Of a stretch of 24,118 nt of DNA, positions 10,814-19,639 are shown in pieces. Position 1 is the stretch's first letter, and the number at the start of each line of letters is the position of its first letter. Both the position numbers and the translations under genes were made by a program. A model generated the notes under the pieces. That model was given only the letters and a program-made list of their open reading frames with translations, made no database searches and was not told the origin of the DNA. The stretch lies in NCBI GenBank assembly GCA_003615045.1, contig ML014349.1, positions 1-24,118 of the forward strand, written 5' to 3'. Origin of the DNA: Caulochytrium protostelioides (lineage: Eukaryota; Chytridiomycota; Caulochytriomycetes; Caulochytriales; Caulochytriaceae).

Positions 10814-13357
10814 TTACTCCTGGATGCTCAGGGTCTCACAGCGGATGCAGCTCGCGTCGGTCGGCGGGTCGTCGGGGAGCTCGAACTTGACGAGCGGGTC
10901 AAAGAGCCGGACGCCGAGGGCCTCGGCGACATGGGCGTTCTTGAAGACGCCGATCTTGAGGGCGGGCACGGTGAAGCGGGCGAGAAAATTCGTGTGAATC
11001 GCGCGGCCCATACCCTCAATCACGACGAAGTCGATGTCTGCGGCGGCGTCGACGAGCGCGTGGGCGAGCCGCGTCAGGTCGAGACAGGTCGAGTCGCTGC
11101 CGGAGTCCATGACCTGCAGCTGGCCGCGAGCGAGCGCATCGGCCCAGACGGGGTCGATGGTTCGGGTGCGCGGAATGAGGGCCGTCAGCTCCTCTGCCGT
11201 GATATCGTTCAGCGCCGGGCGGTCGTTGGCCGCGAGAATCACGTGCGTGCCACGTTGCAAAAAGAAGCGTGCCAACGGCAAAATCCCAAGAACCGCGTCG
11301 GGGCCGCTGTTGTCGGTGAACAACAGCATCTTGCGCGGGAACGCGGTGATGATGCGCGGGCTGCTATTGCTATCGCTGCTCATGCGGTTGTCGCTGTGTC
11401 CGTCGTTGCCGCTGTGGCCGCTATGGCTTCTGAGACTGCTGGGTTGCTCCGGGCCGAGAAGGTGGTCAGTCAAGCGGCGCCGGTCATCCCACTGGCTCGC
11501 GGTGCCCGGATTGATTTTGGCCGCGGCGCTCGAGAGGGGCATACTGCCCGCACCGCAGAAAAGCGCGTCCTGCAGCGCGGCGGCGCCCCAGTCGTACATG
11601 TTACCCGCGAGCACATTGCTGACGAGGGCGAGGAAGCGCTCGCGGTCGCTGGCGAGCGCGTCGGTCGCGGCCACGCAGGCCGCGAGCGACTGCAGCGCAA
11701 TCTCGGTGTCCTTCGCCTTGATGGGCGCAAAGATATCCGAGAATCCCATTTCGCGGAGGCACTGCTCGCGCAGATCGAGCAGGAAACGGAGACTCAGATG
11801 CCCGTAGAGGTGGGGCTCCTTCTCGAGGCGCTCCATGTGGTCGCGGTAGAGCCGGCTGAACTCGGCCGCGCGCAGGGCGGCCGAGGGCGAGGGGTCGTGG
11901 GCCTGGATCAGCTCCACGAAGGGCGACGCGCGCTTCATCGAGTTGATCCAGAGCAGCGCGTCGCGGCCCGAGCCGGTCGAGTGGATCGTGTCCGGGCGGT
12001 AGGGCCGGCGCAAGCATGCGAGCGGGCCAAAGCGCCCGACGGTCGCGAGCGAGCCGACGGCCGTGTACGGCGTGATGACTTCGGCCTTCGCGAAGTCCTC
12101 GGCGAAGGCGGCGCCGTCGAACGGGGCGCGCTGGCGCGACGACGAAGCAACAGAATCGCCGGTGAAAAAGGCGCCGAGCGCGCCGAGATAGCCCTCGTGG
12201 CGCAGGAACAGCGCTTGGACGGCGCCCTTGGACCAGTAGTGCACGCCGTAGCTGAGCGTGTTCATGGTCGTCGGGTGCGCGCGGATAAAGAACCCCGAGA
12301 AGTAGATCCGGTCGATCGCATGGTGCTGCGCCGTCAGATACGCGATCTGGGCGAGGTTGTTCGAGATCAGAAAGAGCAGGCTTCGCGCGATATCGGGCTC
12401 CTTCACGTGCGCACGCTCCTCGGGCGACATGCGAATCACTTTGCCGAACGACGAGGCGATCGTCGACCCCTTGAGCCCGATCTTGCCGTAGTCGCCGCCG
12501 TAAATATCGCCGACCAGCATGTCGACGTTCTTGTTATCGCCCTGGCTCGCCAGCGCCAGCATCTCGTCGAATGACGATGCCTTCGTGAGCAGGCTCAGCA
12601 GGCCCCAGAGGGTGCCGCCGCCGAGCGAGGTGCCGTTCACGCGTTCGAAAGCCTGCGGGCCCGTGACCTTGAGCATGCTGACGCCGGACCCGATGTTCAC
12701 GAGCAGATATGGATACTGGGCGGCGTGGAACGCATCTGTCTCATACCGCATCGCGTCCTGCCCCTGCGCGACGCGGCGCTCGTCGTAGGTAAACACCTCG
12801 TTCGGGATCTGCTGTAAGAGGAAATTGAGGCCCGTGATGAGGGCCGCCATCTCGTCTTCCTTGCGCACGACGACGCCGAGCTCCTGCGTAAAGCGGTCAT
12901 GGAACTTGTACGCGCCCCCGCCCGTGGCCTTGAGGATAATAGCGGGATGCATGGCCTCGTCGGCGCTGATCGCCTCATGATGGTCATCATGAGGGGGATC
13001 CGCATGATCCGCATGATCCGCGGCCGCATCCGCGTCCGCATCGGCCGGCGGCGTCGACTGCCGCCGCCGCTGCCGCAGCCACTGGTTGCGCTCGGCGACG
13101 CGCGCCTTCAGAAAGTGGATGATGGCATCGATGCGGGCGGTCTCAAACTTGGCAAAGTTGAGGCGGCCGCCCTGGCCGTGCTGCGAGAACCAGACGATCT
13201 TGGCGAGCGACCCGCCGACGTCGATCGCGATGGTCGGCACGAGGTCCGACTGGTGCGGGAGTGCGATGTGCCGCGCATCGGCGGAGGGCGCCGCCGCTTC
13301 CGGGTCGACGACGATGGATGCGCCGTGCAGGTTCATGCGGTACGATGGGGACGCCAT
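10814..13357 (-). CDS. Type II pantothenate kinase fused to DUF89 phosphatase (PANK4-like)
   Basis: The protein has 847 residues in one exon. Residues about 42-400 form a eukaryotic type II pantothenate kinase: DVGGSLAKIV (46-55, phosphate loop), ATGGGAYKF (144-152), KEDEM with Glu169 aligning to the catalytic Glu, NIGSGVS (221-227), FERVNGTSLGGGT with Arg239, and HEGYLGALGAFF. Residues about 475-840 form a DUF89 metal-dependent phosphatase: AGNMYDWG (584-591), FTDNSGPD (Asp682/Asn683), ND at 717-718, and IEGMGRAIHTN (780-790). Kinases of this family phosphorylate pantothenate, the first step of CoA synthesis; the DUF89 part of PANK4 removes phosphate from phosphopantetheine derivatives. Human PANK4 has lost the kinase residues, whereas this protein keeps them, so both activities are plausible. 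Asp/His-rich (about 105-130) and Ser/Asn-rich (about 645-667) insertions interrupt the domains. The first Met is used; Met8 is possible. A cytosolic location is likely. Confidence 0.95.
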   Translation of the reverse strand: MASPSYRMNLHGASIVVDPEAAAPSADARHIALPHQSDLVPTIAIDVGGSLAKIVWFSQHGQGGRLNFAKFETARIDAIIHFLKARVAERNQWLRQRRRQSTPPADADADAAADHADHADPPHDDHHEAISADEAMHPAIILKATGGGAYKFHDRFTQELGVVVRKEDEMAALITGLNFLLQQIPNEVFTYDERRVAQGQDAMRYETDAFHAAQYPYLLVNIGSGVSMLKVTGPQAFERVNGTSLGGGTLWGLLSLLTKASSFDEMLALASQGDNKNVDMLVGDIYGGDYGKIGLKGSTIASSFGKVIRMSPEERAHVKEPDIARSLLFLISNNLAQIAYLTAQHHAIDRIYFSGFFIRAHPTTMNTLSYGVHYWSKGAVQALFLRHEGYLGALGAFFTGDSVASSSRQRAPFDGAAFAEDFAKAEVITPYTAVGSLATVGRFGPLACLRRPYRPDTIHSTGSGRDALLWINSMKRASPFVELIQAHDPSPSAALRAAEFSRLYRDHMERLEKEPHLYGHLSLRFLLDLREQCLREMGFSDIFAPIKAKDTEIALQSLAACVAATDALASDRERFLALVSNVLAGNMYDWGAAALQDALFCGAGSMPLSSAAAKINPGTASQWDDRRRLTDHLLGPEQPSSLRSHSGHSGNDGHSDNRMSSDSNSSPRIITAFPRKMLLFTDNSGPDAVLGILPLARFFLQRGTHVILAANDRPALNDITAEELTALIPRTRTIDPVWADALARGQLQVMDSGSDSTCLDLTRLAHALVDAAADIDFVVIEGMGRAIHTNFLARFTVPALKIGVFKNAHVAEALGVRLFDPLVKFELPDDPPTDASCIRCETLSIQE

Positions 13358-14977
13358 CCTGGCCCAGAGATCGGGGTCGGGAGCCTTCCCGTGATATGGG
13401 GACTCGCCGGGTGATTGCAGGGCCCGGGATCGGTCCAGGTATGGCTTCGGCTGAGAAACGCGATCGGCTCAGGAACGGTGCGTCGCGCCGCCACAGACAG
13501 CGCGCCTGCTTGTGGGTGATGCGTGGGCACGGGCGCCGGAGCGCGTCCGTCGGGAACAACTCCGACAGCGGCGATGCGGGCGTGGGCAGGAGCGCCGCGG
13601 TCGAGGTCGAGGTCGAGGTCGAGGCCCGTGCCCCAGAAACACAGGGCGACCCGCGCGTGACCGCCGCCACGTGGCCACGGGAAGCATCACCGCGTCGCGG
13701 AGGAGGATGGCCCGCACGATCCCGGTCACGGCCGCTTTGGCGCTTCGGCTCCGGCCGCCGCCGCCGCCGCCGCCGCCGCTGCCGCCGCTGCCGCCGTGGA
13801 CGGCGGCCTGCTCGCCATACGCGTGGCGCAGAGCCTGGTGGGCGCACACCCCTTCCGAAGCCGCCACACCATGCCACGCGCCGCGGCGCTCGGGCCGGGG
13901 GCCGCCATGGAGAACAGCCAAGGCGCATCGCCATGGCCACGTGGCCGGCAGACCATGCATCCACCGCTATCCATGCCGCGAACGCATGGCGATGACGACG
14001 AGCAAACCGCCCCTACGCGACACGACGCCACAGACGATACGATCCCACACGACGCGGTGTCCGATGATCCGATGATCCGATGATCCGATGATTTGATGAT
14101 CCGATGATCCGATGATCCGATGCCATGCGGTGCCCTATGCTGCCTTGCATGTGCTGAAGGAGACAGGGAAGGACAGAGCCGGCTGGAGCCAGCCGACGCC
14201 ATGCGCCATCCCGCGTGGCCGATGTGCTACGCTTCATGACTCTGCATACGCATGAGTCGTCGACGAGGTTGCCCGGTGCCATCCTTTCGGCCTTCGCCGG
14301 GCACCGCATGCTCGATGGGCCAACGCCACGGCCCGCCATCGAGCAGCAGGGTCGGTGGTCTCGTGCTCGGGGGCTCGGGGGCTCGCTTGAGTAGAGGGCG
14401 CGCCACTGGACGACCCCCCGCAAGCGCCGCGCACCCCGCGGCGGCCGGCGGCACCGATGCACGTCGCACCCGCCTCACAAGGGCCGCCGTCTCACATGGC
14501 CCGGCGCCTCGACGCGCCGTCTCTCGGTGACGGCGAAGAGGGACGCCATCGATGGCATCAGCCTGTCGCATGAAGCGGAGGAGCGATACCGCGGATGCCA
14601 CTGATGCCGCTGATACCCGATGGATCCAGGTGGCCATGGCCGCATACCTGAGCGGCGGAGTCACCCGCCTCCCCGTTTCATGGTCCCGGTCGCCGTCACC
14701 CCCGCGCTCCCGCACCTCGCGACTTCCCTGAGAACACCGGCCGTCGTCTGGCTCGCGATCTTCAGGCGACACCGGTGATCCTCCCCGTCTCGGAGAGACC
14801 GCGAGAGACCCCTGCCGCATGCCGTAACCAGTCGCCGCGCTTCTGCTATCGGCGCCCGACCGTCGTGATCACCGACACCCGCCGCGTGCCGGACGTCGCG
14901 CCTCCTCCTCCATTCCCCCACGGCTGCTGGCTTCGCCGCCGCCTTCGGCGCGGCCGCGCCGTTCTTATTCGCGCGCC
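13358..14977. other. 1.6 kb divergent intergenic region between kinase and SAS-4-like genes
   Basis: The two flanking genes are transcribed away from each other, so both promoters should lie here. The sequence is GC-rich with several simple repeats: GAGGTC hexamers (about 13600-13623), a CCG/CTG triplet run (about 13753-13799) and an 8-bp array at 14063-14118. Short open frames are present on both strands without recognisable domains. No TATA box is evident near either start. Confidence 0.65.
14063..14118. repeat. GATGATCC 8-bp tandem repeat (7 units)
   Basis: Seven consecutive 8-bp units; six are GATGATCC and the fourth is GATGATTT. It is non-coding and lies midway in the divergent spacer. 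Confidence 0.95.
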
Positions 14978-17182
14978 ATGACGCGTGCCCGTCATCATGG
15001 CCTCGCCGCCGCCGCCGCCAACGACGCTGATGCCATGGGTCACGACGACTCGGCCTTCGACCTTTCGTTCGATGGCGTCGACGAGATGGAGCGGCTACGG
15101 ACCGAGCAGCGGCGCATCTGGGAGCAGCAGCATCCGGCGCACGAGGAAGCGCTTGAGGCGTTCCTGAGCCTCGAGGACGCTTTGCGGCCGTGCGGTGCGC
15201 CGCCCGTGCCCGCCCAGCCGCCGCCGGCCCTCGGCATCGGCCGCGACAGCGCAGGAAGCGCCCGGCGCCACGATGGCCACGACGGCGACGCCGGATGGGC
15301 CAACGCAAACCGCCGCCCGCCGAGCCTCTTCGGCTCCGAACCCGACGAAGATCTCGCCGACCTCAGCTATGAGGGCGCCAGCGCCCTCGTCAACGCCACG
15401 GTCGGGGCCGCCAGCGCCGTCAGCCATGGCAAAGACAATGAGGGCGACGGCGACGACGGTAGAGGCGACGACGGCGACGGTGACGACGGTCACGGCGACG
15501 ACGACGGCAACAGCGACGGCGTCTTGAATCCCGTGGTGCGCCGCCTCTTTCCGAAACTGGTGCCACTGCCGTCTCCAGCCGTTCCGTCGGTGCAGCGCGG
15601 CGCTTCGGCGGACCTGCGGCCGAGCCGGTCCGACAGCGCTCGACCCGCGACGGTCGAGCGTACGGCCGCAAAGCCGGCAGGGCGGTTGTCGGCCTCGTTG
15701 GCCGATGTGCAACTAGCGATCCAGCGGCTTCGCCGGGAAGAGGAGCAGCTGGAGGCCAAGAAAGCCACGGACCTCGCTGAGATCGAGACGGCGCGACAGG
15801 CGGCATCAGCAGCGCTGCGCCGCGACAAACTCCGCTGGGAGAAGGAACGCAAGGCGGCGCATTTGCCGAGCAAGAAGGACCGGCTTGAGATCGATCTGCT
15901 TCGCCAGCAAGTCGCCGATCTGCAGCAGGAGTGCAAGGCCATGACGTGTCGCAGCCAGCTTCAGCTCAGCCAGTTGCGGCGCCGTTTGAAGACATCGGAC
16001 GCCCGCATCCAGGAGCTGCAGGAAGAGGTCAAGTGCCTTGAGCGCGAACGCGCGATGCGCATGGCCATGAACTCGCCATCCGGCGGCAGCAGCAGCCATG
16101 ACGGCGGTCACGCCGTCGCGCTGTCGGCATCGCGCTCGTCCTCGCCTACAACAGCGTCTTCGCCAGCGTTCACGAGCACACGCCTCAGCGCGACAGGGGC
16201 CCATGAAACGACGCGTTCGGCTCTGACCGCCAGCACTTCCTTCAGGGCCTCCAAGGCCGTGACGGCTGCAGCGGTGCCGGTGGCCGGGAAGACGACCTGG
16301 GCGCCGTCCGCCCGCACTTCCCTGTCAGCACGAACGCCATCGGCCATGCCGGGCAGCAATCCCGACATCGCGGACGCCGCCCCGATGCTGGACGAGCGTC
16401 AGCGTCTCGCGCGCATGAATGCCGTCGCCGCCGAGCTGGGCCTCGAGCACGTGCAAGCCGAACGACTGACGGGCGAAGGCCACCTGGAGCGCGATTACGA
16501 CGGTGGCGCGACGCTAACGGTGTTCCGCAACGGCACCTACAAGCAGACCCGGCGCGATGGTCACCAACTCGTTGGGTTCGCGAACGGCGACGTGAAGCGT
16601 ATCGCGCCGGACCGCACCGAGTACTGGTATGCTGCCACGGCCACGCGTCATGAGAGCTTCCGCGACGGCCGCCAGGTCTACCATTTCCGGAACGGGCAGA
16701 TCGAGTGCCACATGCCCGACGGCCTCACCGACATCGTCTTCGCCGACGGCACCCGCAAGGTCACCCGTCCCGACGGCGCCGTCACCTCCCTTTTTCCCAA
16801 CGGTACCGCTCAGTCAATCACCCCCGACGGTGTCGAGACGATCGCGTTTGCCGACGGCACCCGCGAGATCTACTGGAAAGGCTTCCGCCAGAAGGTCGCG
16901 CCCGACGGCGCCGTCAAGACCATTTATCCGAACGGCTTCCAGGAAGCCGTGTCAGTCACGGGACGTGTGCGCTACAAGGACCCGGCGGGTCAGCCCATTG
17001 CGGCGCTGCCGTCGTCCGTGCCCGCGCTGCCGCACCATCTTGTACAGCAGACGCCGCATCTCGCCGCGCCGCTGGCGGCGCAAGCATCGATTGCGTTGAA
17101 GGGCGCTGCAGGCGGGGCAGCGCGGCCGTCGGCATGGCCCCTCTTTGACGCGCAAGGCCCGCGCAGTGCTCCGGCCGCTTGA
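14978..17182 (+). CDS. SAS-4/CPAP (CENPJ)-type centriole assembly protein with TCP10 C-terminal domain
   Basis: The protein has 734 residues, one exon. Residues about 505-675 are a series of beta-strand repeats of the type (F/I)xxGTxKxxxPDG: FRNGTYKQTRRDG, FADGTRKVTRPDG, FPNGTAQSITPDG, FADGTREIYWKGF, YPNGF, ending in GRVRYKDPAGQPI. This is the TCP10/G-box domain of SAS-4/CPAP, which binds STIL/Ana2-type partners in animals. It is preceded, as in CPAP, by a coiled coil (about 240-360) including LRWEKERKAAHL and EIDLLRQQVADLQQE. The N-terminal third is short and low complexity, with an Asp/Gly-rich tract (155-180); tubulin-binding motifs of animal CPAP are not recognisable. In the known family the protein controls procentriole length and microtubule recruitment. 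Met1 at 14978 is chosen; Met20 (15035) has an equally good context. Other T-complex-10-like proteins share the domain, so exact orthology is inferred. Confidence 0.9.
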   Translation: MTRARHHGLAAAAANDADAMGHDDSAFDLSFDGVDEMERLRTEQRRIWEQQHPAHEEALEAFLSLEDALRPCGAPPVPAQPPPALGIGRDSAGSARRHDGHDGDAGWANANRRPPSLFGSEPDEDLADLSYEGASALVNATVGAASAVSHGKDNEGDGDDGRGDDGDGDDGHGDDDGNSDGVLNPVVRRLFPKLVPLPSPAVPSVQRGASADLRPSRSDSARPATVERTAAKPAGRLSASLADVQLAIQRLRREEEQLEAKKATDLAEIETARQAASAALRRDKLRWEKERKAAHLPSKKDRLEIDLLRQQVADLQQECKAMTCRSQLQLSQLRRRLKTSDARIQELQEEVKCLERERAMRMAMNSPSGGSSSHDGGHAVALSASRSSSPTTASSPAFTSTRLSATGAHETTRSALTASTSFRASKAVTAAAVPVAGKTTWAPSARTSLSARTPSAMPGSNPDIADAAPMLDERQRLARMNAVAAELGLEHVQAERLTGEGHLERDYDGGATLTVFRNGTYKQTRRDGHQLVGFANGDVKRIAPDRTEYWYAATATRHESFRDGRQVYHFRNGQIECHMPDGLTDIVFADGTRKVTRPDGAVTSLFPNGTAQSITPDGVETIAFADGTREIYWKGFRQKVAPDGAVKTIYPNGFQEAVSVTGRVRYKDPAGQPIAALPSSVPALPHHLVQQTPHLAAPLAAQASIALKGAAGGAARPSAWPLFDAQGPRSAPAA

Positions 17183-17765
17183 AGCATATGGTGCTGTCAC
17201 ATCACGAGCGGCCAGCTCTTCTCCAGCGCTTCCTTTTCTATATGAACCTCATAGATCACGGGTCTCATGGTCCGTTCAGGTGGCGGAAAAAAGTTTGGCC
17301 AAATTGCGCCAAGCTTGATACACCGCGGCATACGGAGCGGGCACGGCCCCCAACGCGTCACATGTCAGCGGGCCACGACAGTGCACCTGTCACTGGTGGG
17401 GAAGCATCTGCGTGGCCTGGCGAGCGTGCGATTCCGTCAGGCCGATTAGGTGTGAAGTCACGAAGCGATGAGGGTGGCGCAATGCGCCTGGCGACATCGC
17501 TTTGTGCACACAATTCACGAACAGCCTTCTTCTTCTGTAGACCAACCGGCGATCCTCTCGCCGCTGATTGAATCCTGACGCTTGACTGTGATAGACCCGA
17601 GCCAATGAATGGAAACACCTCACTTTACAGGTCGCGGTTCATCAGATTGCATTGATTAGTGGTGTCGCACCATGTCAAACCTCTGACCGCAGCCGCCCTG
17701 CGTTTCTTGTGTTTGAGCTAAACAGATGCTGTAGCAGCCATAGAGAGCCCTGATAGATGTGTCAA
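17183..17765. other. Transition from host island to mobile-element flank; no gene seen
   Basis: GC content falls through this stretch. Short frames exist (for example 17179-17571, 130 codons) without recognisable motifs. It contains the 3' flank of the SAS-4-like gene and the sequence that replaces Fanzor coding next to the right inner repeat. Read on the minus strand from 17766 it does not resemble the Fanzor C-terminus. Confidence 0.55.
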
Positions 17766-18414
17766 AGGCAACCACCACGGGCATGCCCTCCATAACCGCC
17801 CCGTCAGCTACACGGTTCAGGAAGGTGGCAAACAAGCGCTGCTTGCCTCCGTACCGCCGCAGGCGCTGGTATGCCCAGCGTGGCTTGAGGCACTCAGTCC
17901 ACAGCGGCTCATGCGTCTCCAGCCATACCTCTAGGGAGCGTAACGCTTATGTCGGAAGAACATGCGGTCGGGCTCAACCGATCAAGCGAGGTCTTTGCCA
18001 GTGATGTATGGGTGGGCTCGATATGGTCGTCGAGGCAGGCGTGAGCGGCTGGTGAGAGCTCCATGCTGGTCGCCACCTGTGGCGCTGTCCAAGATTGAGA
18101 CGGCGGTCTTGCAGATCGCTGGCATCAACCCTACCGCAGAAGCAGACGCCGGTGCCGAAGCTGCTGCTGCTGCTGCTGCTGCTGCCGATGCTGCCGATGC
18201 TCATGCTCATGCTCATGCTCATGCTCATGCTCATGCTCATGCTCATGCTCATGCTCATGCTCATGCTCATGCTAATGCTAATGCTGGTTCTGCCAACACG
18301 AAGACTGACGCGACGGTTGACGCGACGGGTGTTACCCTGCTTCCGTCGCTGGTAGATATTGTCGTAACCGCGATTGCTCAGGACCGCAGCTCCTTTTCTG
18401 CACGAGTTCTGCAC
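17766..18414 (-). repeat. Inner inverted repeat, right copy
   Basis: This is the reverse complement of 1292-1862, 78 bases longer through tandem repeat expansion and otherwise nearly identical. On the minus strand it would lead into the Fanzor-like frame, but after GGTTGCCT the sequence changes to TTGACACATC..., so the RuvC-III part is missing. The frame at 17962-18417 (plus) stays open across the expanded repeat, as its counterpart does in the left copy. Confidence 0.92.
18199..18270 (+). repeat. (GCTCAT)12 tandem repeat
   Basis: Twelve perfect GCTCAT units are followed by two GCTAAT units and preceded by GCT and GCCGAT units. The left inner repeat has only three GCTCAT units and one GCTAAT-type unit at the same place. 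Confidence 0.95.
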
Positions 18415-18419
18415 TAGCA

Positions 18420-18706
18420 TGCTGTCTGTTACATGAATATCAAGTATACAGAGCCGTGGCCGATGCGTATGCGGCGTTGCCGCTCGATTTGCGCACCGCC
18501 GTCGAGAAGGAGCTCGCATTCTGCAACAACGCCCCCGCCGTGTATGCCGACGAGTAGCAGACTCATTATGAGGAAGACTTCGCGGACTATGGCAGGAAAT
18601 GGTCGCCCTGCTGCAGACGCTCGCACCCCTACGCCAAATTGCCTGTGCTCGCTTGGCAGGCCATCCATCTTCCGAAATGACTACGGATCGCTTCTTCGTG
18701 CTTTAG
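18420..18706 (+). pseudogene. Unrecognised broken coding remnant
   Basis: The phase starting at 18435 reads EYQVYRAVADAYAALPLDL then RTAVEKELAFCNNAPAVYADE, with strongly GC-ending codons like the host genes. A TAG at 18555-18557 interrupts it. It continues in phase as QTHYEEDFADYG, and after a frame change near 18590 as QEMVALLQTLAPLRQIACARLAGHPSSEMTTDRFF, ending at 18704-18706. Composition and codon use look like real protein, but I do not recognise the family. It abuts the right inner repeat, so it may be a gene or element interior truncated by that insertion. Confidence 0.4.
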
Positions 18707-19600
18707 CAGAATCGACAAATGTTGGTTTCGAAGTGTGAAAGAGTCATGAACAAGTCCCCAGCAGCTTCATGATCTCGTAGCCGGCTCATCAAGCAATGGC
18801 TCGCCCTGTGATATATGTGGTCTATCCACGACCCGGCCCCACGAGCCTTCGGCCCCGGAGAACCTGGTCCCAGGGCTGCCTTGCGATGGAAGACCCAATC
18901 TGGGCAGGGTCCGATTCGCGTAGTAGACAGGGCGACAGGGTGTGGCTCCTCAGGAGAACGTGGATTGGTCGTCGCCTGGAAAATGCGATTGTGTCGTCAA
19001 CTTGTTTTGAAACAGGTTAGGGAAACGAAACGGGAACGAAGAACCCACGGGTCCTCCGACGTTTTCGATGGGAAGCTTGACGGGGCAATTATGCATCGAT
19101 GTGATCTGAGACACTGCCTAACCCTAAAGCGAATGTCGCCTCGGCCACAGCGTTCCCCCCTCATCGACCACGCTCACGTCGGAAAAGAGTCGCTCGAGAC
19201 AACTCTTGGTTGGGAAGACATTGCGGCTGCAATGGTCGGAAGTTGCGCCAACGCTGGCTCATTCCACTGCTATCCCGTCTCGGGTCCTGTTGAATTTTAC
19301 GCGTCGTCCGTCGCATGCCTCTGTAACGTCGCCTGATGTGTGCCGCGGACGGAGCCGCGACCGTTTTGTCTTGGCCTGGCTCGTTGTGGATGACCCACCG
19401 AACGAGGCTGGTGCGACACTCCTTAGCTACTTTATATGTGATTGTGGCTGACCAGCTGAAGGCGACTTAATCTGCCAATCGTACAACCGATGCTTCTCGT
19501 TTTTGATGAAACATAAATCCTACTGTCACATATATCATTCGATAATCAAGCACATGTATAGCGTGATTTGGGATTTCCTGTATCTGCTTTTACATGAACT
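18707..19600. other. No gene recognised
   Basis: The longest frame (18815-19336, plus, 173 codons) shows no domain or motif I recognise. Base composition declines from mixed to AT-rich near 19480. No repeat of the rest of the window was found here by eye. Confidence 0.5.
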
Positions 19601-19639
19601 TCTGTGGTTTCACCACCCAATATCATACATAAATCCGGT

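Noticed and set aside
10139-12574. 811-codon plus-strand frame across two genes
   Set aside because: It overlaps the end of the coiled-coil gene in another frame and is antisense to the well-identified kinase/DUF89 protein. The composition is typical of an antisense shadow.
13143-13995. 244-273 codon frames over the kinase start and the divergent spacer
   Set aside because: Arg/Gly/Pro-rich, driven by triplet and GAGGTC repeats, and inconsistent with the conserved kinase frame.
19114-19131. CCTAACCCTAAA as a possible telomeric repeat
   Set aside because: Fewer than two units, so not evidence of a telomere or interstitial telomeric array.
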